From: Pseudogymnoascus destructans
Taxonomy: Eukaryota; Ascomycota; Leotiomycetes; Thelebolales; Thelebolaceae
Assembly: GCF_001641265.1 (NCBI RefSeq)
Contig: NW_020167533.1
Coordinates: 682,001-746,000 of the forward strand
Direction of reading: 5' to 3'
Length of the DNA: 64,000 bases
Under the pieces are notes generated by a model that made no database searches, had not been told where the DNA came from, and saw only the letters and a list, made by a program, of their open reading frames with translations. Shown here piece by piece: positions 1 through 10,315 of this stretch (within the stretch, counting starts at the first letter, position 1; every line of letters begins with the position of its first letter). A program made the translations under genes and the position numbers.

Positions 1-821
1 CATATTTTGGCTTGTCACACCAACAACAAGAGCAATACTACTCAACGATTGCTACAACCCTCTATGATTCATTACACCTCATCACTCCTTAGTTACTGGG
101 CTGATATTACCACATAGCATATCTCTACAACCCTATATGATTCATTACATGACATCACTGCTTAGTTACTGGGCTAATACTACACATGACATATCTCTAT
201 TAACTAGAGGCCTAGGAACATGAACAATAGCTCCAAAAGCTTCTACAACCATCTATGATTCATTACACGTCATCGCTCCTTAGTTACCCACAAGATTGGT
301 TAAGTTATGACATAATTTGTCTATAGGGGTACTCTAACCTTGGACCTCCTTTCACTTCCTATAGGCTAGGAACCTAGGAGATGGTTCTATGGGATTCTCT
401 TACATCGACTACAGTTAGCAAGCCTGGTTAGTCATGGAAAGTCTTGGAAAATGAGAGAACTACACTCTTTTAGCATAAATAGGATTGCCCTTTCCTTAAG
501 AAAGGGCAAGCAGACAATACAGTAAATCGACTATCACATACTTCCACGTCTTTGCCAATCTTCCAAGCATTGATGTTGTTACTCCTTGTTTCTGAAAAGT
601 CAGTGAGGTGCTAACCTCTGACTTATCCCTGAGTTCTCAGACTCAACATTTGTTACAACTTGTCTAAACCACTCCACTACATCATACACCTGATTGCTGC
701 ATTGTGGAATAGTCTAAGCTACGACCCTTTGGCTTTTTTTCCTAAGACAGTGTGTTGTCTTAGTAAAATCATCCCTTCCTTGGGTGGCGAGAGTCTCACA
801 TCTGGTGCACCCATCATTACA
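1..821 (-). mobile_element. LTR-C copy, cut by the window edge
   Basis: This is a long terminal repeat of a family (called LTR-C here) seen six times in the window. On its own strand it starts TGTAATG at 821 and runs leftward off the window. The full copies end in GTATGACA and are 910-936 bp. It sits inside the integrase C-terminal coding region of element E (the reading frame stops matching element B at exactly 821). No internal LTR-C coding sequence is visible anywhere in the window, so all copies look like solo LTRs or LTR fragments. The other target duplication lies outside the window. Confidence 0.85.
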
Positions 822-2373
822 GATGGCCCTTCGACATTGATTCGTGTGCTTAGACATTTCCTCTTGTTCCTTTGACATGTTTTCCATTGTGTGGACCCAT
901 GCGGTATGCATTCGGTCTGAAACCGCCTTGGCTTCATTTCGGTTTAGGGTCTCCTGGGGGTTGGTGCTTTTCGGGGTGTTCCAATCCCAACTTGTACGTG
1001 GATCGGTTCCGTACTTGAGTCAGTAGGGGGTCATGCCAAGGGATGCGTGGAGGAGTGTCATTTGGACGCGGTCCATTATGTGGATGAGGTCGCTCCAGTT
1101 ATCTTGGTAATGAGATACGAAAGTCCTCAGTCTCTGATCGATGTATTGGTTCATGATTTCCATCTGTCCGTCGGTCTGCTTATGATAGGCAGTCGAGAGC
1201 TGAACCTTAATGCCGATAATTGGACAGAACTCCTGCCAAAAGGATGATACGAATTGGAGTCCGCGGTTGCTTACAATCGACTCCGGAGTGTGTCCGAATC
1301 AGTATATCCATTCGATGAACAATTGTGCTATTTGCCGGGCAGTTGTGGTTTTGTAGCAAGGTATGGTCACCGAACTCTTTCCAAGTCGGTCCATAAACAC
1401 TAAGATGCTGTCGTATCCATGCTTGTCCCTTGGGAACTCCTTGAAGTCCATGGTCAGGTGTTGCATAGGGTATTCGGGTATGGGCAGCGGGTGTAGGAAT
1501 CCTTGTTGCTTGGTGACATTGGTATGAGAAAGCCGACATGTCACACAATTCCTCACATATGCAAACAATCCGCTTCCATCTCGACCCAGTGGTCTTCGGA
1601 GCAATCAATTTCATAGATGCTAGTCTGAAAGAACTCGGAGTAGCTTCGCATCATCTCGTGATGGAAGGCATTGGCACTGATTTCGCATATCTGTATGGGT
1701 GTGAAACTAGGTACCAGTTTCACTAGTAGAGGGGGAGAAACCTCTTGGTTTCGGGTAGGACTCGGTGGCATATCAGTGATCTCTTCATAGCCTTATGTTA
1801 TCACTTTCATGTTCATCGAGTGTCCGCCTGCATGGCATCTGTCTTTGTGGTGGATTGCAGCATCCCTGCGATTCGCATCCGGCTGGTATCCGGGATGTCG
1901 AATGGACATTTCTCGCGTGTAGTAGGGCAAGGTGATCTCCTTGCTCCAGCTAGGAGTCGGCAGGTACTCCTTTGGCCATACTAACTTGCTCTTTGCAGAG
2001 TCGAGTAGTATTCGGAAGCGGCTAAAAAGCTTCTTCCCAATTATCACATCTTGTGCTCCGAGGTCCAGGAGTACAAATGGGCAGTTATATATCTGACGTC
2101 ATTCGACTGTTAAGTGTAACCGACTATACTCTGATACGTGGCCTTGGATTTTGCGCTGAAATCCACGTATGGGCAGAGTAGGGTAGATTCTGTATGGGGC
2201 TCTGAAGCGCTTTCGACAGTCGTATTGCGAAAGGCTTGTTAATGACAAGGTAGCCATTTGCTCCTGTGTCTGCTAGGGACTTTGTTTGCACCCCGAGTCC
2301 ATTCATACTCAGGGTCGTGTCAACTAAGAACTGGGTACCTCCCAGGAGTTCTCGTAAGTCTAGTCCTCGCAGG
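822..2373 (-). pseudogene. Element E pol remnant, RT/RNase H deleted
   Basis: This continues E gag on the minus strand. A retropepsin-like segment (L-A-D-T-G-A-N-G near 2280) and its downstream linker are followed at about 1600 directly by the integrase zinc-binding region (C-V-T-C-R-L-S-H). Compared with element B, about 1.8 kb holding the whole reverse transcriptase and RNase H is missing. The integrase core then runs with stops and frame changes (TMDFKEFPRDKHGYDS near 1450) to 822, where LTR-C is inserted. E is therefore a non-autonomous deletion derivative as well as a nested wreck. The element's 3' end lies beyond position 1. Confidence 0.85.
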
Positions 2374-3643
2374 TCACATTTGCGTAGACCTAGGAAGGAG
2401 CCTTCTCCTAGGCCTCATCGTTTTCCTCGAGGGACGCATCCGATTGAAGTTCCACGGCTTCCTCTCATTGTTCTTCTGCCTCGGGGGCGTTACGGTCGAT
2501 TTCCTTGATAGTAGCATTAAGGGGCATTTGTCCTGGAAATGGCTGGGCTTGCCACACTTGAAACAGTTCCCTGGGGATGCTGGGACTGCGGTCTTCACAT
2601 GCTCCAGCATCGTTGTCTTGGGGAGGAATGTGGTTCGGGTGTACAGAGTGGGTGTGGCTCGAGTCGGCTTCAACGCCGACGCCTTTGCCGTATCCGTGGT
2701 ATGTGTGGACGTCCTTGTGAGAGCGGGTAGCGGATTCAATTCGTTGTTCTGGCGCCGTTGCTGATCGAAGGCGGTAAGTTCTCGTACCATGGTCTGGTAG
2801 TCTCCATTCCATTGGTTTTTGATGATCGCGACACGGCTGCGGAATTGGGGAGTCAACTTGTTCCACATGTACCGTAACCATTCCGACTCAGAGACTTGTC
2901 CTGTGATAGCTGCACTTTGGAAACGAGCCTTGAACTCTGGGAAGATTTCGCTAGAATGCCCCTTCTCTCCCATTTGCAGGTAGTCAAAGAGGTTCCTGGC
3001 CTGTTCTGTCTCGTTGCCTGTAGTATGAACCTAGTAGATCCATCATCTCCTCAGCACTGCGGAACCCATGCGTAGCGACAGGTATTGGGGCTCTAGGTAG
3101 GTCTTAGCCAGGCCAGTCATAGTTCCCCATATCAACGCTCTTCTCGAGACGTCGGTAAGGTAGTGGTCCTCATTGACTCGAGTCGGCCCTGAATCAAAGC
3201 GCTCCATTGTAGGAAGGTATGTTCTATCCCATCGCTGAGCGGAGTGATTCTCTCCGAGATGGTAGATTACTTATAGCGAGTCGGTGGGTCCTCGGTGTGC
3301 ATTCGTGACGTGCTTGGGATCGATGGAGAATGAAAGTCCTGAAGAGGCAGCAATTGATCTGTCTCAGGGGTGTTTCATGTGCGAGGCGTTCGTTGCTCCG
3401 TAGCTTTGACTGTGGGTATGGGGGCGTCCACCGGCGGTGTGGACAGGATTCTGGTCTGGGCTGCCGTCAGGGTAACTAGTAGATCCTTGACCTCCCGTAT
3501 CTGTGCTTCGAGGTGGGCCATTCGACTCGGGTGTCTTTGGATGGCACAGCGGTCGTAGCTGCAGTGGTGATTTGTCTGGTAGTCATTCTGGGCAGTTGAC
3601 CGTCATTGTCTTGGGGTATGTTTGATGTCGGCTTTTTCGACAT
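2374..3643 (-). pseudogene. Element E gag remnant (Ty3/gypsy, B-related)
   Basis: This is the decayed gag of a gypsy element related to the intact element B at 25-33 kb. The start MSKKPTSN (ATG near 3643) aligns with the B gag start MSRKTTQN. The open piece 2374-2973 carries the capsid-like segment (FKARFQSAAITGQVS) and a CCHC zinc knuckle, C-F-K-C-G-K-P-S-H-F-Q-D-K-C. The frame is interrupted several times between 3000 and 3480. The start codon lies directly beside a solo LTR-D insertion whose target duplication is ATATT (3642-3646 and 11075-11079), so gag has been cut off from its leader and promoter at 11080-11692. Confidence 0.85.
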
Positions 3644-3646
3644 ATT

Positions 3647-3861
3647 TGTAACGCTGACTTCTAAACAATAGAAGACACAGATGTTTCTTGCATAAGGTTG
3701 ACTTGACAGAGGAGGCAGGAGATTAAACACAAAGGCTTTGCAAGTAACACGTTACAGTATTGTAAAGAATAATATATTGAGTTGAGCACGAAGCTCCTAT
3801 CTAAGGAAATACTATCTACTTATATAGTGGCGTCGTGCCTCATGGGTAATCTGGATAGTTG
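3647..3861 (-). mobile_element. Solo LTR-D, R/U5 part (split by element A)
   Basis: This is the 3' part of a solo LTR on the minus strand. Its other part is 10892-11074, and the two together give a ~398-bp LTR starting TGTTAC and ending GTTACA. Element A is inserted in it with target duplication AGTTG (3857-3861 and 10887-10891). The LTR itself is flanked by ATATT on both sides (3642-3646, 11075-11079), a clean solo LTR. From the sequence AGGCACGACGCCACTATATAAG onward it is closely similar to the 3' half of LTR-A, but its U3 is unrelated. Confidence 0.85.
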
Positions 3862-4335
3862 TGTTACGACGGAACAAGAAGGCTGGCCAACTACAGGACA
3901 GGAAGGAGGGAGGTCGCATGAGACCGGCCCTGGTACCTGGAGAGGCAGCGGGGAATAGTAGTTCCGAAAGTATCACGTGACGGACTCGCAGGATGATGAG
4001 AAGAGTCTAAGAGTCCAGGACTCCGAGGACTCGAGTGAGTTCCCAGGAGTCCATTAGGCACGTGACGGACTCGCAGGATGATGAAAAGAATCCTAAGAGT
4101 CCAGGACTCTGAGGACTCGAGTGAGTTCCCAGGAGTCCACTAGGCACGACGCCACTATATAAGTAGATAGTATTTCCTTAGATAGGAGCTTCGTGCTCAA
4201 CTCAATACAGTATTTGTTATATACTAGTAACGTGTTACTTGAAGCCTTTGTGTCTGATCCCCTGCCTCCTCTGATAAGTAAACCTTTACGCAAGAGAACC
4301 TCTGTGTCTTCTATCGTTTAGAAGTCAGCGTTACA
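3862..4335 (+). repeat. Element A 5' LTR
   Basis: The LTR is 474 bp, TG...CA bounded. U3 contains an imperfect ~88-bp tandem duplication (from about 3973 and 4060), each unit with a CACGTGAC E-box and a run of GAGTCC/GGACTC-like motifs. A good TATA box (TATATAAG, 4156-4163) lies 37 nt upstream of GTGCTCAA (4193-4200), the likely transcription start and self-primer. The short ORFs in the LTR look fortuitous. Confidence 0.9.
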
Positions 4336-4350
4336 CTTTGAGCACCACTT
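4336..4350 (+). promoter_or_regulatory. Element A primer-binding site, self-complementary
   Basis: TTGAGCAC at 4338-4345, two bases after the LTR, is the exact complement of GTGCTCAA at 4193-4200 in the LTR, which lies where transcription should start relative to the TATA box. This arrangement matches Tf1-type self-priming, in which the 5' end of the transcript folds back to prime reverse transcription. I saw no obvious tRNA 3'-end match (TGG-type), but could not search tRNAs. Confidence 0.6.
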
Positions 4351-4381
4351 CTACAAGGCACTGGCTCATACACAAAGCAAC

Positions 4382-6346
4382 ATGTCTGTCATCAGTTCGA
4401 AGGGGAAAACCCCCACCACGCCAACTTCGTCTCAGAGGTCTAAGCCTGAGAATGAAGAGATGCCCGACGCACCCACCGTCAACGAACTCAAGGAAACTCT
4501 ACGCGTCAAGTTGCCCGACACTTACTCCGGCAACCGAAAGGAACTTGAGGTGTTTTTGCTACAGGTCGAACTGTACCAGCACTTCAATGACGAGAAGTTT
4601 CCCACCCAGGAGAGCTATGCCCTGTGGACTATGTCCTACCTTAGGGGGGAAGCCCTGCGATGGATCGAACCATTCCTCAAGGATTATTTCAAATATGAGA
4701 GTACCAATGGAAGCATGGCAACTATGCAGACTATGTTTGGCAGCTGGAAAGGATTCTGTAAGGAAATCCGACGCATGTTCGGAGACATCGATGAGATTAA
4801 GACCGCGGAAGACCATCTGTTTGCACTTAAGCAGACTGGCAGCGCCCTCACGTACTCCACAGAATTCCAGAGATACGGCAATCAGACAGGATGGGACGCC
4901 AGCGCACTCATCAGCCACTACCGACGTGGGCTGAAGAGCCATATACGTATGGAACTTGCCCGTTTGGAACAACAACCAATGGACATGGTAGCGCTAATCG
5001 AACATACGGTCCGAATTGACAATCGACTATACGAATTCCAGAAGGAACGTCGGACCTATGACAAGCCCAAGAAAAGTTACCCCTACCGGGGAAACGAGGG
5101 CAGACGACGGGATCAACACCCGCGAGACAACTGTTGGTCGGACCCAATGGAACTCGATGCCACGTTCAAACCTGGACGACCCCGTGACCCTAAGAAAGAC
5201 AGAGAATTCAAGGAACGACTCTGTTTTAACTGCGACAAGCCAGGCCACATGGCCCGAGACTGCAGACAGCCAAAGAAAGGGAACGGCGGACGCAAAGTCG
5301 GCAAACAACTCAATGCTACCTGGCAAGGCCGGGGAGGTTACAACGCCTCGGGGATGCAGTTGAACGCCACATTTGTGAACAAACAGGACTGGGGAAGAAA
5401 CGGCGAAAGCACCCCAGAAGACGAGAGCTCAGACGAAGGGTCGGAGGCGGAATCGTTCACCGTCTCGGAACAGGAAACCTTCGACGAACTGGCACCTATG
5501 GAACCAATGAGTCCACGGTGCAAGAGCGTAGTAAGACGCATGGCAAAACACGCCCACGCGAAGATTAGGGCCGAACGAGACAAGCCCAGCGGCCAGAGGA
5601 GGATCCCTACGCTTAAAGGAATCTACACAAACCTACTGCAGGGATTACCACAAGAATGTCTAGTGGACGACTGCAAGGACGACCTCTGGAGATACTACGA
5701 CCAACTAACGAATACCCGCAGGCTGCTTGGCACGTCCCCAGACGTAGCTAAGTTGGAAGCCCAAGAAGCGGAAGAACTGGAGAAGGATGTCGAGCATATG
5801 GCTAAACTGAAGAATATGAAAAGCGTCGAACTTTACTACCAGTACCGCAGGAGAGCCCTGGAGAAGTACGACAAGAAAGCCAGAGATATGCTCCGACGGG
5901 AAAATGCGAGATCCACTCCACGCATCGAAAGGAGAGCCATGGAGCAACTAGACACGTTCTCCACGCCTCCGAGGGAAGATAGTGCATGGGTGAGAGGACA
6001 GCGGGAACTATCAACGACAGACGCAACAGAGACTGATCATCCCTGGCACACGTATGTCTACTGGGAGTATTGCAGCGAAGATGACTGCAAGCTCCACTGG
6101 AAAAAGAAACACCAGAATCAGTTGTTTCCCCGATCCTCGCCCAGGATACACTTCAGAGACGCAGAGCAAGTTCACGCCCTCAGGCGAAGCCAGTCTGAAG
6201 GGGACTTGCCTATCAAAAGTGAACAGGTATACGAGAAATACCCACATCTGCTAGACGAAGCAGAAGAGCGAGGGAAACGATCTCCCCAAGGACCACCATT
6301 GGAAGCGGATGAATGCTATCCTTCCTCGGACGAGTCAAAAAACTAG
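4382..6346 (+). CDS. gag: Element A gag polyprotein
   Basis: This is a 654-residue Gag. The N-terminal third holds the retrotransposon capsid-like domain (around LRVKLPDTYSGNRKELEVFL to LKSHIRMELARLEQ). At about residues 281-294 is a CCHC zinc knuckle (C-F-N-C-D-K-P-G-H-M-A-R-D-C). The remaining ~350 residues are unusually long for Gag: an acidic stretch (EDESSDEGSEAESF), a charged helical segment rich in E/K/R, and near the end a second Cys/His group, C-x4-C-x2-H-x4-H, in YCSEDDCKLHWKKKH. The start ATG follows the primer site by ~40 bp. The ORF ends with TAG inside a -1 frameshift signal that leads into pol. No inactivating change is seen in gag. Confidence 0.92.
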   Translation: MSVISSKGKTPTTPTSSQRSKPENEEMPDAPTVNELKETLRVKLPDTYSGNRKELEVFLLQVELYQHFNDEKFPTQESYALWTMSYLRGEALRWIEPFLKDYFKYESTNGSMATMQTMFGSWKGFCKEIRRMFGDIDEIKTAEDHLFALKQTGSALTYSTEFQRYGNQTGWDASALISHYRRGLKSHIRMELARLEQQPMDMVALIEHTVRIDNRLYEFQKERRTYDKPKKSYPYRGNEGRRRDQHPRDNCWSDPMELDATFKPGRPRDPKKDREFKERLCFNCDKPGHMARDCRQPKKGNGGRKVGKQLNATWQGRGGYNASGMQLNATFVNKQDWGRNGESTPEDESSDEGSEAESFTVSEQETFDELAPMEPMSPRCKSVVRRMAKHAHAKIRAERDKPSGQRRIPTLKGIYTNLLQGLPQECLVDDCKDDLWRYYDQLTNTRRLLGTSPDVAKLEAQEAEELEKDVEHMAKLKNMKSVELYYQYRRRALEKYDKKARDMLRRENARSTPRIERRAMEQLDTFSTPPREDSAWVRGQRELSTTDATETDHPWHTYVYWEYCSEDDCKLHWKKKHQNQLFPRSSPRIHFRDAEQVHALRRSQSEGDLPIKSEQVYEKYPHLLDEAEERGKRSPQGPPLEADECYPSSDESKN

Positions 6347-9300
6347 GAGTCCTCGACGGTAGGCCACCGGCGAGCGACACGAAGAGGCCTAGTACAGACC
6401 AGCTATGCACCAGGACGGGCAGCATGCAACTATATGTGGTCGCTAAGATACAACAGCGACACCTCCGAGCAATGATTGACTCAGGAGCGACGGGCAACTT
6501 TATGACAAAGAAAGTAGCAGACACGCAAGGTTTCAAGACGCAATTGAAAACCGAACCATACCCGTTAATGGTCGTAGATGGAGAGCCCATCTCGACTAAT
6601 GAAGGAATGGTGACCCACGAAACGGTCCCATTGGAAATGGTCATGCTACACGGGCACAAGGAAAGGATTCAGTTTGACATCGTGCACATGGACAACCATG
6701 CGTGCATCCTTGGTGTGCCATGGCTCAAGAAACACAACCCCCAGATCGACTGGTGGAACGAGAAAGTTGTGATGAGCCAGTGCGCGTGTGAACAACGGAC
6801 GGACACGCGACAACGGGAGAAACCCTCCCAGGGCCGGAAGGAGTTATGTGCAACCTCCGAGCTCGATGACCTAGCCCAGGCATCCTCACCGACGAGTATA
6901 CCGGTGGAGTACAAGGAATACGAGCAATTATTCCAGGAAGGCCCTAAGAACGAGGCGCTTCCTAAGCACCAACCATGGGATCACGAGATACCTTTGGAGA
7001 AAGACAAGAGTCCACCGTTCGGACCAATATATCAGCTATCAGAAAAGGAGCTGAAGGTACTTAAGGAGTACATCGATGATAACCTAGCGAAAGGATTCAT
7101 CAGACCATCCACATCACCAGCAGGAAGTCCGGTGCTTTTCGTACCAAAGAAAGACGGCTCCCTACGGTTATGTGTGGACTATTGAGCATTGAACAACATC
7201 ACAATCAAGGACAGGTATGCCCTGCCGTTAATCAACGAACTACATGATAGATTTCAAGGAGCAAAGATCTTCAGTAAGCTAGATCTGCGAGGAGCATACA
7301 ACCTGATCTGAATCAAGGCTGGGGAAGAGTGGAAAACAGCATTCCGCACCCGCTATGGCCTATTCGAGTATCAAGTCATGCCCTTTGGGCTAACAAACGC
7401 ACCCGCATCTATGCAACGACTGATGAATGATGCTTTGCACGAATACTTAGACATCTTTACCATTGTCTACCTAGACGATGTCCTGGTGTATTCAGCAACC
7501 AAGGAGGAGCATGTCAAGCATGTCAAACTCGTCCTGAAGAAACTAAAGGAGTACAGCTTACTCCTCAAACCAGAGAAGTGCGAGTTCCATAAAAACCAAG
7601 TCGAATTCTTGGGTTACATTATTGGAACGCACGGCATCAAGATGGACCAAGCAAAAGTAACGGCAGTGTTGGAATGGCCAACACCGACCACGGTCAAGGA
7701 AGTGCAAGCCTTCCTAGGCTTCGCCAACTTCTATCGAAGATTCATCTCAGGATATTCCAAGGTAGCTCAACCACTCACGGAGCTTACCAGAAAGGATCTC
7801 GAATTCAAATGGACGGACAAGGCAGAGGCTGCTTTCCAGGAACTTAAGACGAAGTTCACGGAAGCACCTATCCTTGCTACATTTGACCCTACAAAGAAGA
7901 TCATCCTCGAAACGGACTCTTCTGACTTCGCAATTGGAGCATGTCTGAATCAACCAGACGAGAACGGTAAGTTCAAACCAATCGCGTACTACTCTAGGAA
8001 ACTGTCACCCGCGGAACTCAATTACGACATCCACGACAAGGAGCTACTGGCTATTGTCGTTGCCTTTGAGCAGTGGCGAGTATATCTTGAGGGACCCACC
8101 TACCCTGTGCAGGTATGGACGGATCACAAGAACCTCATATACTTCACCACGACCAAGGTTTTAAACCGCAGACAAGTCCGCTGGGCAGAAACCCTCGCAG
8201 CCTACAACTTCACGATAACCTATCGCAAGGGCTCCGAGAATGCAAGAGCAGACGCTCTCAGCAGACGGACCGACTACGCCGGCCCAAAGGAAGAAAGACC
8301 TAGAGCAATTCTGAAGAAAACAGATGCAGGAATACAGTACAACGAGTTACTAGTGACGATCTCAGTCATCGAAGATACAGAACTCGAGGAAAGACTCAAG
8401 AAAGCTTACGCAACAGACGAATGCGCCAAGCGAGTCTTGTCCAAAGTCGAAGGCGACTTCGCCATCGACGAACAAGGATTAATTCGATACAAAGGGTTAG
8501 TGTATGTCCCAAGTCAAATGAGACGCCCGCTGGTGCAAGAACAACACTCGTTACCAGCACACGGTCATCAGGGAGTAACACGAACCTTCGAACGAATCAC
8601 CCGACACTACTACTTCCCAGGTATGAGGAAGCAGGTAGAGACAGTGGTAAGAGAGTGCGACATTTGCAGCAAGTCAAAATCCAATAGGCACCTGCCATAC
8701 GGACAACTCAAGTCGACACCAGTACCAAAAGGAGTGTGGAAATCAATAGCTTTGGACTTCGTCGTCAAGCTTCCACCCTCCAAGGACCCGTTAACAGGAA
8801 TAGAATACGACTCTATCCTCGTCATCACGGAAAGACTCACGAAATATGGGAAGTTTATACCATATCTAGAAGCTAGCGACGCCGAGGCGCTCGCATATAC
8901 CTTCATTCGAGTCATATTAGCCGATCATGGGATGCCAGAAGAAATCATCTCATATAGAGACAAGCTCTTTACTTCGAAATTCTGGAAATCATTGATGGCG
9001 CTACTGGGAACAAATCATAAGCTGTCAACAGCTTTTCATCCCCAGACAGACGGCCAAACAGAAAGATTAAATCAGACCCTTGAACAGTACCTGCGAAGCT
9101 ATGTCAATCATCAACAGGATAACTGGGTTCAGATCTTACCCATCGCACAGTTTGCATATAACAGCGCGATGACAGAAGCAACGAAAGTCTCACCGTTCTT
9201 TGCCAATTATGGCTACCAGCCAGAAGCATATAGGCAACCAAGACCGGATGAATCACGAGCTGAACAAGCCCTGATCGTGGTGGAACAACTGAAATCGTTC

Positions 9301-9876
9301 CACGAACAACTTGCGACGGACATCCAATTCTTAAATGAACGATCCGCCGCATACGCAAACAAGAAGCGCAGTATGGAACCTGCCTTCAAGGAGGGGGATA
9401 AAGTATACCTACTCCGGAAACATATCAAAACGAAACGACCAAGTACAAAGTTGGACTTCAAGAAATTGGGACCATTCAAAATATTGAACAAAGTCAGCTC
9501 AGTTAATTACAGACTGCAGCTACCCAGGAAGTCTAGACTACACCCGGTATTTCATGTCTCACTACTGGAACCAGCAAGAGGAAATACCCCAATTGCGACC
9601 GACACCGAACTCCAACCCGAGAATGAGATAATCGAATATGAGGTCGAAGCGATCCTAGACAGAAGGTTAGTAGGACGTCGAGAAGAGTTTTTGATAAAAT
9701 GGGAAAATTACGAACCTACGGATAATTCGTGGGAACCAACAAGGAACATCAGCAAGGAACTGCTGGAGGAATATCGACGCCGCCATCCGCCAGCCATTGA
9801 TCCCAAGATGCAGGGGAGTAGGCCAGTGGATCGGAGGAAGCGGGGGTCCCGGTTACAGACGAGGAGGCAGCGCTAA
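6313..9876 (+). pseudogene. pol: Element A pol (protease-RT-RNase H-integrase-chromodomain), two in-frame stops
   Basis: Pol is in the -1 frame relative to gag and overlaps its last 34 nt. Domains in order: retropepsin (I-D-S-G-A-T-G near 6476); reverse transcriptase, with the catalytic Y-L-D-D near 7470; RNase H (LETDSSD near 7910, TDHKNLIYF, RADALSRR); integrase with HHCC zinc motif (C-D-I-C-S-K) and a core D (ALDFVVK near 8755), a second D normally in S-D-R-G/D (here ISYRDKLF) and E (QTERLNQ); then a chromodomain (EYEVEAILDRRL...FLIKWENYEPTDNSWEP near 9640-9760). TGA codons at 7183-7185 and 7309-7311 replace residues that are arginine in relatives (YRALN, LIRIK). Otherwise the frame is open, so the copy looks disabled by two point changes. 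Confidence 0.9.
6337..6374 (+). promoter_or_regulatory. -1 ribosomal frameshift signal at gag/pol junction
   Basis: The heptamer A AAA AAC occupies 6337-6343 in the correct register of gag (tcA AAA AAC tag), immediately before the gag stop at 6344-6346. After an 8-nt spacer (6344-6351), CTCGACGG (6352-6359) can pair with CCGGCGAG (6367-6374): 7 of 8 pairs around a 7-nt loop. Pol is open in the -1 frame across this point (GRVKKLGVLDG). This has all parts of a canonical X XXY YYZ signal. Confidence 0.8.
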
Positions 9877-10315
9877 CTGCCTGTTCCTCGACCTCAACAG
9901 CGTCACGCTTCTCAGCAGCCACACGTTCGGCCTCCTCTGCCGCATCAAGCTCGTCGAGGGTTTTCAAACCTCGCCGGAGCATATCTTTACCACGGGTTCA
10001 GATGAGGCGTTTCTGCTTCCGCAGACGAAGTAACTTCGAAAGGGTTTCTTCCTCTTCGCGATCCAGGCGATCCTCCTCCCGTTCGAGCTTCACCCAGTCG
10101 GGATGCTCAGGACCCATACAGTCACATTTTTCTTTCAAGTTGCGACGAACGCACTCGGCGCACCGCCGTGAATCATTTGGAGATGACACGCAAGTAACAT
10201 TTCGCCTCACGCAGTTCGAGCAAGAATCCATTTCGGGTAGTTCGTATCCGTGGTTCTTTATTCGACGGACAAGATCGTTGCATTCCTGGAGTTTGCGGGC
10301 AGTGTCAGTAGGCAT
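9749..10315 (-). pseudogene. Antisense zinc-cluster (Zn2Cys6-type) ORF in element A
   Basis: This ORF is on the opposite strand to gag-pol, between pol and the 3' LTR, overlapping the last 128 bp of pol tail to tail. The ATG at 10315-10313 opens MPTDTARKLQECNDL. A cysteine cluster follows with spacing C-x2-C-x6-C-x9-C-x2-C-x8-C (CSNC...C...CAEC...C), which fits the fungal Zn2Cys6 binuclear consensus exactly. A strongly charged, probably coiled-coil stretch comes next (REEDRLDREEEETLSKLLRLRK), then a second helical Glu/Ala-rich segment. One in-frame TGA, just after RLRKQKRLI, interrupts it. The remainder stays open to the stop at 9749. I infer a DNA-binding or dimerising regulator; function is unproven. 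A counterpart occurs in element B. Confidence 0.75.

Noticed and set aside
4093..4293. A 66-codon ORF repeated in each LTR-A copy (minus strand)
   Set aside because: It lies across the U3/R part of the LTR and includes the TATA box and likely transcript start on the other strand; its conservation is explained by LTR identity.
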